From Bauldia sp. (GTDB lineage Bacteria > Pseudomonadota > Alphaproteobacteria > Rhizobiales > Kaistiaceae): 64,000 bases of DNA. The notes beneath the pieces were generated by a model that worked only from the letters and a program-made list of their open reading frames with translations, was not told the origin of the DNA and made no database searches. A program made the position numbers and the translations under genes. The stretch spans positions 232,926-296,925 of the forward strand of contig JANQRX010000012.1 in assembly GCA_028284325.1 (NCBI GenBank), read 5' to 3'. This document shows positions 9,359 through 18,272 of this stretch, in pieces. Every line of letters begins with the position of its first letter. Within the stretch, counting starts at the first letter, position 1.

Positions 9359-11185
9359 ATGTGCGGAATCGTCGGGATCCTGGGCAGGGCGCCGGTCGCG
9401 CCGGGGCTGGTCGAGGCGCTGAAGCGGCTGGAATACCGGGGCTATGATTCCGCCGGTATCGCCACGCTGGAGGATGGCCGCATCGCCCGCGTCCGCGCCG
9501 CCGGCAAACTCCGGAACCTGGAAGCCAAGCTCGACGCCGACCCGCCACAGGGCGTCTCCGGGATCGGACATACGCGCTGGGCGACCCACGGTGCGCCCAC
9601 CGAAGGCAACGCCCATCCCCATCTGACCGACGGCGTCGCCGTCGTCCATAACGGCATCATCGAGAACTTCCACGAACTGCGCGAGGCGCTGACCGCCTCC
9701 GGCATCGACTTCACCACCGACACCGACACCGAAGTGGTGGTCCACCTCATCGGCGAGCAGTTGCGGGACGGGTCCACGCCGGAGGAAGCCGTCGAGCGGA
9801 CGCTGGCGCGGCTTGAGGGCGCATTCGCCCTGGCGATCCTGTTCGCGGCCGATGATGACCTCATGATCGGCGCCCGGCACGGCCCGCCGCTCGCCGTCGG
9901 GTACGGTGACGGCGAAATGTATCTCGGCTCCGATGCCGTGGCGCTGGCGCCTTTCACCAACCGGATCGCCTATCTCGACGACGGCGATTGGGTCGCCGTC
10001 ACCCGCGCCGGCGCCACCTATCGCGACGAGAAAGGGGCCGCGATCGACAAACCGGTCATGGTCACCTCGGCCTCCAGCCTGCTGGTCGAGCGCGGCAACC
10101 ATCGCCATTTCATGGCCAAGGAAATCCACGAACAGCCGGAGGTCGTGGCCCACACGCTGGCCAACTATGTCGATCTGGGCGCCAGCCGCTGTCGTCTGCC
10201 CGAAGATTTCACGGTCGATTTTCGCGATCTCGACCGCCTGTCGATCACCGCCTGCGGCACGGCCTCGTATGCGTCACTGGTGGGCAAATACTGGTTCGAG
10301 CGCTTCGCGCGCCTGCCCACCGACGTCGATATCGCCTCCGAGTTCCGCTACCGCGAGCAGCCGCTCACCGACGACGGCCTGTCGATTGTCGTGTCGCAGT
10401 CGGGCGAGACCGCCGACACGCTCGCCTCGCTGCGCTACGCCGCCGGCACCGGCCAGAAGACCGCCGCGATCGTCAACGTCGTCGAATCGACCATCGCCCG
10501 CGAGGCCGATTTCGTCCTGCCCACGCTCGCCGGACCGGAGATCGGCGTCGCCTCGACCAAGGCGTTCACCGCCCAGCTTGCGGTCCTGGCTTCGCTCGCC
10601 GTCGCCGCCGGCCGCCAGCGCGGCCACCTCGACGCGCAGGACGAGGAGCGTCTCGTGCATGCGCTCGGCGAAACGCCGCGTTTCATGAGCGAGGCCTTGC
10701 GCCTCGAACCACGGGTTGAAGCGCTCGCCAGGGAGATCGCGCACGCCCGCGATGTCCTGTACCTCGGCCGGGGGACGAGTTTTCCGCTGGCGATGGAAGG
10801 CGCCCTGAAACTCAAGGAAATCTCCTACATTCACGCCGAGGGCTATGCGGGCGGCGAGCTCAAACACGGCCCCATCGCGCTGATCGACGAGGACATTCCG
10901 GTCGTCGTGATCGCGCCCTACGACCGCATTTACGACAAGACCGTCTCGAACATGCAGGAAGTCGCCGCGCGAGGCGGCAGGATCGTCCTTCTCACCGACC
11001 AGAAAGGCGCCGACGCGGCCGCCATCGACGCCGTCCACACCCTCATTCTGCCCGAAATGCCGGCGACGATCACGCCGCTGGTTTATGCCGTTCCGGTGCA
11101 GCTTCTGGCCTATCACACCGCCGTCGCACTTGGTACGGATGTTGATCAGCCGCGTAATCTCGCTAAATCGGTTACCGTCGAGTGA
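9359..11185 (+). CDS. glmS: Glutamine--fructose-6-phosphate aminotransferase (isomerizing) GlmS
   Basis: GlmS makes glucosamine-6-phosphate from fructose-6-phosphate and glutamine. It has an N-terminal class II glutaminase domain beginning MCGIVGILG, with Cys2 as nucleophile, and two SIS isomerase domains (SQSGETADTL near residue 345; ISYIHAEGYAGGELKHGPIA near 490). It ends LAKSVTVE as usual. The length of 608 residues is normal. It lies 90 bases after glmU and is probably co-transcribed. No glmS ribozyme is expected in this group and none was seen. Confidence 0.98.
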   Translation: MCGIVGILGRAPVAPGLVEALKRLEYRGYDSAGIATLEDGRIARVRAAGKLRNLEAKLDADPPQGVSGIGHTRWATHGAPTEGNAHPHLTDGVAVVHNGIIENFHELREALTASGIDFTTDTDTEVVVHLIGEQLRDGSTPEEAVERTLARLEGAFALAILFAADDDLMIGARHGPPLAVGYGDGEMYLGSDAVALAPFTNRIAYLDDGDWVAVTRAGATYRDEKGAAIDKPVMVTSASSLLVERGNHRHFMAKEIHEQPEVVAHTLANYVDLGASRCRLPEDFTVDFRDLDRLSITACGTASYASLVGKYWFERFARLPTDVDIASEFRYREQPLTDDGLSIVVSQSGETADTLASLRYAAGTGQKTAAIVNVVESTIAREADFVLPTLAGPEIGVASTKAFTAQLAVLASLAVAAGRQRGHLDAQDEERLVHALGETPRFMSEALRLEPRVEALAREIAHARDVLYLGRGTSFPLAMEGALKLKEISYIHAEGYAGGELKHGPIALIDEDIPVVVIAPYDRIYDKTVSNMQEVAARGGRIVLLTDQKGADAAAIDAVHTLILPEMPATITPLVYAVPVQLLAYHTAVALGTDVDQPRNLAKSVTVE

Positions 11186-11253
11186 TGTTCGCGGAGATCG
11201 CGGCGGTGTCCGGGCGCTGACGGCCGGACGCGGCAAGCCATTTGGTACCATCC

Positions 11254-11955
11254 ATGATGCATCGACTGCGCAACTACTTCCTGACCGGGCTGATCATCGC
11301 GGCCCCGCTGTTCATCACGATTTTCATCACCTGGAACTTCATCCAGTGGATCGATGGGCTGGTGCAGCCGCTGCTGCCGCCGGTCACCCGGCCCGATTCC
11401 TACATCGGCTTCGTGGTCCCCGGTTTCGGGCTGATCGCCGCGATCGCGATCATCACGCTGATCGGTTTCCTCACCGCCAGCCTGATCGGCCGGCGGCTGG
11501 TCCATTTCGGCGAGTCGATCCTCGACCGCATGCCGCTGGTGCGCAATCTCTATCGCGGCCTGAAGCAGATCTTCGAGACCGTGCTCAGCGATCGCGCCAA
11601 GGCGTTCCAGAAGGTGGCGCTGGTCGAGTATCCGCGCCGCGGCCTGTGGTCGATCGCCTTCGTCGCCAGCGTGTCGCGGGGCGAAATCAACCACCATCTG
11701 AGCGACGACGAGGACGAGGCCATCGGCGTGTTCATGCCGACCACCCCCAACCCGACCTCCGGCTATCTCATCTACGTCAAGCGCAGCGACCTGATCATCC
11801 TCGACATGTCGGTGGAGGATGCGGCCAAACTGGTGATCTCCGCCGGCCTCGTTGCGCCGGAGTTCGACGGCGACGACGAGGACAAGCCGGCGGTCGGCGA
11901 GCCCGTTCCGGTCACCATCGACGACGACCGCTTCAACCCGCCCTCAGCAGCCTGA
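11254..11955 (+). CDS. DUF502 family inner-membrane protein
   Basis: This protein of 233 residues has two N-terminal transmembrane helices (YFLTGLIIAAPLFITIFITW and FGLIAAIAIITLIGFLTASLIG) followed by the conserved DUF502 segment IPLVRNLYRGLKQ-like (here MPLVRNLYRGLKQIFET) and a cytoplasmic domain ending in an acidic tail. The molecular function of the family is unknown. ATG 11254 is chosen; a TTG four codons upstream is also possible. The 3' end overlaps the convergent recG by 23 bases, so the two transcripts are complementary there. Confidence 0.85.
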   Translation: MMHRLRNYFLTGLIIAAPLFITIFITWNFIQWIDGLVQPLLPPVTRPDSYIGFVVPGFGLIAAIAIITLIGFLTASLIGRRLVHFGESILDRMPLVRNLYRGLKQIFETVLSDRAKAFQKVALVEYPRRGLWSIAFVASVSRGEINHHLSDDEDEAIGVFMPTTPNPTSGYLIYVKRSDLIILDMSVEDAAKLVISAGLVAPEFDGDDEDKPAVGEPVPVTIDDDRFNPPSAA

Positions 11956-14041
11956 TCGCCGCGTCGCGGCCGAAGAGGTAGAGGAGGGCGCGGAGCGCCT
12001 GCCCGCGCGGGCTCGACAGTCCGGGATCGTCGGTGACGATGGCGAGCGCTTCGCGGTGCGCGGCTTCCATCAGGTCGGCGTGAGCCTCCGGCAGTGCCAC
12101 GACGAAGCCGGGCAGGCCGGATTGCCGTGTCCCCAGCACCTCGCCGCCGCCGCGCAGGCGCAGGTCGTTCTCGGCGATCCGGAAGCCGTCCTCCGAATCG
12201 CGCAGGATCGACAGCCGCTCGCGGGCGACCTCGCCGAGCGGCGCCTTGTAGAGCAGCAGGCAGGTGGAGCGTTTCTCGCCGCGCCCCACGCGGCCGCGAA
12301 GCTGGTGGAGCTGGGCGAGGCCGAACCGCTCGGCGTGCTCGACGATCATGATCGTCGCGTCGCGCACGTCGACGCCCACCTCGACCACCGTGGTCGAGAC
12401 CAGCACCGACAGGTCGCCGTCGCGGAACGCGCGCATGATGCGGTCGCGTTCGTCGGCCCGCATGCGCCCGTGGATCAGCCCGACCACCGGCCCCAGAGTC
12501 TTGGTCAGCGCCGCATGCCGCGCCTCGGCCGAGACCAGGTCGCTCTCGTCGCTGTCCTCGACCAGCGGGCAGATCCAGTAGGCCTTCGCGCCGGTCTCCA
12601 CGGCGGCGCGGACCCGGTCCACCACGTCCCCCAGCCGGTCGAGGGGCATCGCGCGGGTCTCGATCGGCAGGCGTCCGGCCGGCTTCTCGGTCAGGCGTGA
12701 GACGTCCATGTCGCCGTAATAGGTCAGCACCAGCGTGCGCGGGATCGGCGTCGCCGTCATCACCAGCACGTCGGTCGCCCGCCCCTTGGTCGTCAGCGCC
12801 AGGCGCTGATGGACGCCGAAGCGGTGCTGCTCGTCGACCACCACCAGGCCGAGATTCTTGAAGGTCACTGCGGACTGGAACAGGGCGTGGGTACCGATGA
12901 GAAGGTCGATGGCGCCGTGCTCCAGATCGGCGAGCAACGTTTCGCGTTCCGCCCCCTTCTCGCGGCCGGTCAGCACCGCGACGGTGATCCTGGCGGCGGC
13001 CGCGGCCTCCGAGACCGATTGCGCATGCTGCCGGGCGAGGAGTTCGGTGGGCGCCATCAGGGCCGTCTGCGCGCCCGATTCGATCACCGTTGCCGCCGCG
13101 AGCAGCGCCACCACCGTCTTGCCGGCCCCCACGTCACCTTGCAGGAGGCGCAGCATCCGTTCGGGCCGGGCCATGTCGGCCTCAATATCGGCGAGCGCCG
13201 CGACCTGGGATTCGGTCAGCGTGAAGGGCAGGGCGTCGAGAATGCGCTGGCGAAGAACCCCCTCCGCGCGGCGGACCTCGCCGCCCGCGCGCTTCTGGTG
13301 GTCGCGGACCAGCGCGATCGCCAGTTGGCTCGCCAAGAGCTCGTCATAGGCGAGCCGCGCCCGCGGCGATGCGTGGGGGCGCAGATCCTCGGCGGACGCC
13401 GGGTGATGCATGGCGCGCAGCGCCGCATTGAAGGTCGGAAACGCCCGGTCGGCGATCGTCGGCTCGGACAGCCATTCCTCCAGCTCGGGCACCAGCGTCA
13501 GGGCTTCCCCGATGGCCTTGAGAAGCGTCTTGCGCGCGAGCCCGGCGGTCATGGGATAGACCGGTTCGATCAGCGGCATCGATCCGAAGTCGGCCGCGTC
13601 GACGATGTGATCGGGATGCACCATCGAGGCGCGGCCGTTGAACCACTCGACCTTGCCGCTGACGAAACGCTTCGATCCCACCGGCAGACTGCGTTGCAGC
13701 CAGTCGCCCTTGGCGTGGAAGAAGGTGAGCGTGATCGTGCCGGTGTCGTCGTGGCAGGTCACCCGGTAGGGCACCCGGCGGTTCCCCCGCGGGGGTGGCT
13801 GGTGCCGGTCGACGGTGACTTCCAGCGTGACCACCGACCCGGTGGGCGCCGCCTCGATAGCGGGCTGGAGGCTGCGGTCGATCACCGCGAAGGGCAGGTG
13901 GAACAGGAGATCGAGCACCCGCGGTTCGGCGTCCGGATCGATCCGGGTCAAGAGCTTGGACAGCATCTGGCCAACGCGCGGGCCGACGCCGGCGAGCCGC
14001 GAGACCGGTGAAAACAGCGGATTGAGGATGTCCGGCCGCAT
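11933..14041 (-). CDS. recG: ATP-dependent DNA helicase RecG
   Basis: A 702-residue branch-migration helicase that reverses stalled replication forks and processes Holliday junctions. The wedge/OB domain occupies roughly the first 260 residues. Walker A is QGDVGAGKTVVALL, the DExx-box is VVVDEQHRFGVHQR, then LVMTATPIPRTL, and the late motifs VVEVGVDVRDATIMIVEHAERFGLAQLHQLRGRVGRG close the helicase core. Length is normal. It is divergent from sdhE-mfd, so three DNA- or respiration-linked housekeeping genes share this intergenic region. Confidence 0.98.
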   Translation of the reverse strand: MRPDILNPLFSPVSRLAGVGPRVGQMLSKLLTRIDPDAEPRVLDLLFHLPFAVIDRSLQPAIEAAPTGSVVTLEVTVDRHQPPPRGNRRVPYRVTCHDDTGTITLTFFHAKGDWLQRSLPVGSKRFVSGKVEWFNGRASMVHPDHIVDAADFGSMPLIEPVYPMTAGLARKTLLKAIGEALTLVPELEEWLSEPTIADRAFPTFNAALRAMHHPASAEDLRPHASPRARLAYDELLASQLAIALVRDHQKRAGGEVRRAEGVLRQRILDALPFTLTESQVAALADIEADMARPERMLRLLQGDVGAGKTVVALLAAATVIESGAQTALMAPTELLARQHAQSVSEAAAAARITVAVLTGREKGAERETLLADLEHGAIDLLIGTHALFQSAVTFKNLGLVVVDEQHRFGVHQRLALTTKGRATDVLVMTATPIPRTLVLTYYGDMDVSRLTEKPAGRLPIETRAMPLDRLGDVVDRVRAAVETGAKAYWICPLVEDSDESDLVSAEARHAALTKTLGPVVGLIHGRMRADERDRIMRAFRDGDLSVLVSTTVVEVGVDVRDATIMIVEHAERFGLAQLHQLRGRVGRGEKRSTCLLLYKAPLGEVARERLSILRDSEDGFRIAENDLRLRGGGEVLGTRQSGLPGFVVALPEAHADLMEAAHREALAIVTDDPGLSSPRGQALRALLYLFGRDAAIRLLRAG

Positions 14042-14124
14042 CGATTGGTCCTAGCACGGCAAGGCTCACATCGGGGCTTTCGGCGGCTGCAATCCGGTCC
14101 GGTCCGGTCTATATCAACAGCCCG

Positions 14125-14156
14125 AACACCCGCGACCGATTCCGGCCGCGGGCGTT
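14125..14156 (+). terminator. Stem-loop with short T-run in the recG/sdhE intergenic region
   Basis: AACACCCGCG (14125-14134) pairs with CGCGGGCGTT (14147-14156) with one mismatch around a 12-base loop, and TT follows on the plus strand. It looks like a weak intrinsic terminator or attenuator 19 bases before the sdhE start. No gene on the plus strand ends upstream of it, so an attenuation role or a structured leader is as likely as termination. Confidence 0.35.
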
Positions 14157-14175
14157 TTGCCGTGGAGCATCGACC

Positions 14176-14469
14176 GTGGACCAGCCGCAGACGCCCGCTG
14201 AGAGCCGTGAGCTCAGGGTACGAAAACTGCGCTTTCGCGCCTGGCACCGGGGTCTGCGCGAGCTCGACCTGCTGCTCGGACGCTATGCCGACGCCGCCCA
14301 CGACTCGATGACCGAGGCCGACTTCCGCGCCTTCGAGGCGCTGCTCGACGTGCCGGATCGCCTCCTCCTGGCATGGATCGTCGGCGAGGAACCGGTACCG
14401 GAGGCGAGCAACTCGCCGCTGTTCCGGCGCCTCGTCGCCTTCCACAATGGCGGAGGCGAGCGCCGGTGA
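14176..14469 (+). CDS. sdhE: FAD assembly factor SdhE (succinate dehydrogenase assembly factor 2)
   Basis: A 97-residue protein of the SdhE/DUF339 family, which helps attach FAD covalently to SdhA. The signature is RAWHRGLRELDLLLGRYAD, with the conserved RGxxELD core, followed by FEALLDVPDRLLLAWIVG, which matches the L-D-x-x-D-x-x-L-x-x-W motif. Start GTG 14176 has GGAG eight bases upstream. The stop overlaps the mfd start (GTGA), so the two are translationally coupled, an arrangement common in alphaproteobacteria. Confidence 0.93.
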   Translation: MDQPQTPAESRELRVRKLRFRAWHRGLRELDLLLGRYADAAHDSMTEADFRAFEALLDVPDRLLLAWIVGEEPVPEASNSPLFRRLVAFHNGGGERR

Positions 14470-17400
14470 GTTCCCCCGTGTTGACGGACCTCGCCGAGCG
14501 GCTCGGCGCCCATCGCCCCTTGAGCCTTGCCTCCGTCCCGGCCGGCATGACCGGTCTGGTGCTTGGCGACCTCGTGGCGGCGCTGGGCGGTGGGCGCGCC
14601 CTGTTCGTCACCCGCGACGGCCGCCGTCTCGCGGAAGTGGCGCGCGGGCTGCGCTTCTTCGCCCCCACGGTCGAGATCATCGAGTTCCCCGCCTGGGACT
14701 GCATGCCCTACGACCGCGTCTCGCCTCACGCGGCGGTCGTCGCCGGCCGCATGGCGGCGCTCGCGCGCCTGGCCCGGCCGGCGGAATCCGGACAGGTTGT
14801 GCTGACCACCGTGAACGCTGCCCTGCAGCGCGCGCCGACCCGCGATTTCGTTGCCGAAGGCTCGCTCTCCGCCGCGGCCGGGCGGCAGATCCGCATGGAC
14901 GACCTGATCGCCTGGCTTGACGGCAACGGCTTCCTGCGCGCCACGACGGTCCGCGAACCGGGGGAGTTCGCCGTCCGCGGCGGCATCGTCGATCTGTATG
15001 CCGCCGGCCTTGCCGAACCCCTGCGGTTCGATTTCTTCGGCGACACGCTGGAGTCGATCCGCGTCTTCGACGTCGAGACGCAGCGGACCACCGGGTCGCG
15101 CCAGCACATCGATCTTGTGCCGGCGAACGAGATGACCCTCGCGCCCGACACGGTCGCCCGCTTCCGGTCAGGCTATGTCACCGAGTTTGGCGCGGCCGAG
15201 CGCGAGGACCGGCTCTACCAGGCGATCAGCGCCGGCCAGCGCCATGCGGGCATGGAGCACTGGCTGCCGCTGTTCGCCGAAGGTCTGGAGACGATCTTCG
15301 ATCACGTCGGCGAGGCGCCGGTGATCATCGATCATCTGGTTGACGAGGCACTGAAGGAGCGTCTCGACGAGATCGACGACCACTATCAGGCGCGCCGGAC
15401 GGCGCTTGACGAAAGCTCAGCCGGCGGGGCGCCCTACCGGCCGCTGCCGCCGTCGCGCCTCTACCTCACGAGCGACGACTGGTCGGCCCGCCTCGGCGAA
15501 CGGGCGCGCGTGGACCTCAATCCCTTCGCCCAGCCTGCCAGCGAGACCGTCATCGATCTTAGCGCCCGTGACGGCCGCGGCTTCGCGGCCGAGCGGTCCT
15601 CCACCGACACCAACGTCTTCGACGCCGTGGTCGCCCACATCCGCGGCCTGTCGAGCCAGGGGCGTCGGGTGGTCCTGTCGTGCTGGAGCGAAGGATCGCG
15701 CGACCGCATGGAGCACGTGCTGGCCGACCACGGCCTGAGCCCCACGGTGCGCGTCGAGGCATGGCCGGAGGCGCAGGGCCTGGACCCGAAGGCCGTCGCG
15801 CTCGCCGTCATCGGTCTGGAGAGCGGATTCGAGGCCGAGACGGTGGCCGTCATCGGCGAACAGGACATTCTCGGCGATCGCCTCGCCCGACCGCGGGCCA
15901 GGCGCCGGGCCGCCGATTTCCTCGCCGACGCCACGAGCCTCACCGCCGGCGACGCGGTGGTCCATATCGATCATGGCATCGGGCGGTTCGCCGGGCTGAA
16001 GACCATCGAAGCGGCCGGGGCACCACACGACTGCCTGGAAATCCACTATGCCGGCGGCGATCGCGTCTACCTGCCGGTGGAGAACATCGAGCTCCTCTCG
16101 CGCTACGGTTCGGGGGAGGCGGAGGTCGTGCTCGACAAGCTCGGCGGCGTCGCCTGGCAGGCGCGCAAGGCGCAGCTCAAGAAGCGCATCCGAGACATGG
16201 CCGATGCGCTGATCAAGGTCGCCGCCGCCCGCGCCATGCGCAAGGCCCCGGTGATTACCTCGCCCGACGGCCTCGGTGACGAGTTCGCCGCGCGCTTCCC
16301 CTTCGAGGAGACCGACGACCAGCTCGGTGCCATCGAAGCCGTGGTCGACGATCTCGCCGCTGGCCGGCCCATGGATCGGCTGATCTGCGGCGATGTCGGC
16401 TTCGGCAAGACCGAGGTCGCGCTCCGCGCCGCGTTCATGACCGCCATGACCGGGAGGCAGGTCGCGGTCGTCGTGCCGACCACGCTCCTCGCGCGCCAGC
16501 ATTACCGCACGTTTACGGAACGCTTTGCCGGCTTTCCATTGCAGGTGGCCCAGGCCTCGCGGCTGGTGCCGGCGAGGGAACTCACGGCCGTGAAGGCGGG
16601 GCTTGCCGATGGCAGCGTCGACATCGTCATCGGTACCCACGCCTTGCTCGGCAAGTCGGTGAGCTTTGCCGATCTCGGCCTGCTGGTGATCGACGAGGAG
16701 CAGCATTTCGGCGTCCGCCATAAGGAGCGGCTCAAGGAGATGCGGGCCGACGTCCATGTGCTCACCCTCTCGGCCACGCCGATACCGCGCACGCTGCAAC
16801 TGGCGCTCACCGGCGTGCGCGAACTGTCGCTGATCACCACGCCGCCCGTCGATCGTCTTGCGGTCCGCACCTTCATCTCGCCCCTCGATCCGCTGGTGGT
16901 GCGCGAAACCCTCCTGCGCGAGCGCTATCGCGGCGGCCAGAGCTTCTACGTCTGTCCGCGGATCGGCGACCTTGCCGAGCGCGCCGAGTTCCTGGCCGAA
17001 AGCGTCCCGGAACTGAAGGTGGGCGTCGCCCACGGCCAGATGGCCGCCGGCCAGCTCGAGGAGGTGATGACCGCCTTCTACGACGGCGCCTACGACGTGC
17101 TCTTGTCGACCTCTATCGTCGAGTCCGGCCTCGATATCCCGACGGCCAACACGCTGATCGTCCACCGCGCCGAGATGTTCGGCCTGGCCCAGCTCTACCA
17201 ACTTCGCGGCCGCGTCGGCCGGTCCAAGCAGCGCGCCTACGCCCTGTTCACCGTGCCCGCCGACCGCACGCTCACCCCGGCGTCGGAGCAACGGCTCAAG
17301 GTCCTGCAATCCCTCGACACGCTGGGTGCCGGCTTCCAGCTTGCCAGCCACGACATGGATATCCGCGGCGCCGGCAACCTGCTGGGCGAGGAACAGTCCG

Positions 17401-17966
17401 GCCATATCCGCGAGGTCGGCTACGAGCTGTACCAGCAGATGCTGGAGGAGGCGATCGCCTCGCTCCGTCACGAAGGGGAGGAGCCCGCGGACGGCCGATG
17501 GTCGCCGCAGATCACCATCGGCATGTCGGTGATGATCCCTGAATCCTACGTCGGCGACCTGCAACTGCGCATGGGCCTCTACCGCCGGCTGGCCGAGCTG
17601 GAGGATCAGGCGGCGATCGACGCCTTCGCCGCCGAGATGATCGACCGCTTCGGACCGCTGCCGGAGGAAGCCGAGCATCTCCTCAAGATCGTCGCCATCA
17701 AGGCGCTTTGCCGCCGCGCCAATGTGGAGAAGATCGATGTCGGGCCGAAGGGCGCGGTGATCGGCCTGCGCGAGCGGCGCTTTGCCGACCCGGCGGCACT
17801 GATCCAGTGGGTGGCCTCGCAAGGATCACTCGCGAAGATTCGGCCGGACGAGAGCATCGTCGTCATCCGCGACTGGGCCGATCTCGGCGGACGCCTCAAG
17901 GGCGTGACGGCGCTGATCGGCGAACTTGTGGTCCTGGCGGAGAAGGCCGACGCCCGCGCGGCCTGA
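14466..17966 (+). CDS. mfd: Transcription-repair coupling factor Mfd
   Basis: Mfd removes RNA polymerase stalled at lesions and recruits UvrA. The 1166 residues carry the UvrB-like N-terminal module (REPGEFAVRGGIVDLY), the RNA polymerase interaction domain (DAVVHIDHGIGRFAGLK), Walker A GDVGFGKTEVALRAAF, DEEQ in LLVIDEEQHFGV, SATPIPRTLQLAL, and the TRG segment after QLRGRVGRSKQ. The start is GTG 14466, overlapping the sdhE stop; the frame is open further upstream but would read through sdhE. Length matches other Mfd proteins. Confidence 0.98.
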   Translation: MSSPVLTDLAERLGAHRPLSLASVPAGMTGLVLGDLVAALGGGRALFVTRDGRRLAEVARGLRFFAPTVEIIEFPAWDCMPYDRVSPHAAVVAGRMAALARLARPAESGQVVLTTVNAALQRAPTRDFVAEGSLSAAAGRQIRMDDLIAWLDGNGFLRATTVREPGEFAVRGGIVDLYAAGLAEPLRFDFFGDTLESIRVFDVETQRTTGSRQHIDLVPANEMTLAPDTVARFRSGYVTEFGAAEREDRLYQAISAGQRHAGMEHWLPLFAEGLETIFDHVGEAPVIIDHLVDEALKERLDEIDDHYQARRTALDESSAGGAPYRPLPPSRLYLTSDDWSARLGERARVDLNPFAQPASETVIDLSARDGRGFAAERSSTDTNVFDAVVAHIRGLSSQGRRVVLSCWSEGSRDRMEHVLADHGLSPTVRVEAWPEAQGLDPKAVALAVIGLESGFEAETVAVIGEQDILGDRLARPRARRRAADFLADATSLTAGDAVVHIDHGIGRFAGLKTIEAAGAPHDCLEIHYAGGDRVYLPVENIELLSRYGSGEAEVVLDKLGGVAWQARKAQLKKRIRDMADALIKVAAARAMRKAPVITSPDGLGDEFAARFPFEETDDQLGAIEAVVDDLAAGRPMDRLICGDVGFGKTEVALRAAFMTAMTGRQVAVVVPTTLLARQHYRTFTERFAGFPLQVAQASRLVPARELTAVKAGLADGSVDIVIGTHALLGKSVSFADLGLLVIDEEQHFGVRHKERLKEMRADVHVLTLSATPIPRTLQLALTGVRELSLITTPPVDRLAVRTFISPLDPLVVRETLLRERYRGGQSFYVCPRIGDLAERAEFLAESVPELKVGVAHGQMAAGQLEEVMTAFYDGAYDVLLSTSIVESGLDIPTANTLIVHRAEMFGLAQLYQLRGRVGRSKQRAYALFTVPADRTLTPASEQRLKVLQSLDTLGAGFQLASHDMDIRGAGNLLGEEQSGHIREVGYELYQQMLEEAIASLRHEGEEPADGRWSPQITIGMSVMIPESYVGDLQLRMGLYRRLAELEDQAAIDAFAAEMIDRFGPLPEEAEHLLKIVAIKALCRRANVEKIDVGPKGAVIGLRERRFADPAALIQWVASQGSLAKIRPDESIVVIRDWADLGGRLKGVTALIGELVVLAEKADARAA

Positions 17967-17990
17967 CGCTCGAACCATTCAGCACATCCT

Positions 17991-18044
17991 GTCATCCCGG
18001 GCGCGTGTGCAGCACGTGAGTGGTGCACCGCAGACCCGGGATCT
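17991..18044 (+). repeat. REP-like element, copy 1
   Basis: It begins GTCATCCCGG and ends ACCCGGGATCT. The two ends pair (ATCCCGGG against CCCGGGAT), giving a long hairpin with a GC-rich interior containing GTGCAGCAC-type sub-palindromes. About 54 bases. Confidence 0.75.
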
Positions 18045-18065
18045 CTGCCCACCGTTGGCAGATTC

Positions 18066-18119
18066 AGGTCCCGCATCTGCGGCGCATCATCGAAGATGCC
18101 GCACCGCGTGCGGGACGAC
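18066..18119 (-). repeat. REP-like element, copy 2 (inverted)
   Basis: On the minus strand it reads GTCGTCCCGCACGCGG at the start and GCGGGACCT at the end, with the same ends and length (54 bases) as copy 1 and copy 3. It lies inverted between them. Confidence 0.7.
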
Positions 18120-18188
18120 ATCGAGGATATAGATGCGCCGATACAAGATGTGCGACGACGAGAGAGAAGACCGCCCAACAACCTCACC

Positions 18189-18240
18189 GTCGTCCCGTGC
18201 GCGCCGCAGCGCGTAGCGGTGCGGTGCAGACACGGGACCT
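18189..18240 (+). repeat. REP-like element, copy 3
   Basis: It begins GTCGTCCCGTGC and ends GCAGACACGGGACCT, 52 bases, matching copy 1 in orientation and in the GCAGAC-CCGGGAT/CACGGGAC ending. The terminal CCCGTG and CACGGG pair to close a hairpin. Confidence 0.75.
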
Positions 18241-18272
18241 CTCATCGCCCCCGGGGGAAACAAGGCCGCCGG

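Larger units (their letters stand above)
17967..18272. other. Gene-free stretch between mfd and the DsbA-like gene, made of REP-like elements
   Basis: No credible coding sequence is present in these 306 bases. Most of it is taken up by three related palindromic elements (annotated separately) in forward, inverted, forward order. Both flanking genes end here (convergent mfd and the FrnE-like gene), so the elements could serve as bidirectional 3' stabilisers or terminators. Confidence 0.8.

Noticed and set aside
7769..10153. A 794-codon minus-strand frame opposite glmU and glmS
   Set aside because: Antisense of two well-identified housekeeping genes; no recognisable domain or ribosome-binding site.
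11186..11253. GTCCGG/CCGGAC hairpin after glmS as a terminator
   Set aside because: Only six base pairs with a ten-base loop and no T-run; too weak to call.
15417..17822. An 801-codon open frame on the minus strand opposite mfd
   Set aside because: Antisense shadow of mfd; composition is H/D/G/R-rich as expected of shadow frames and no motif is present.
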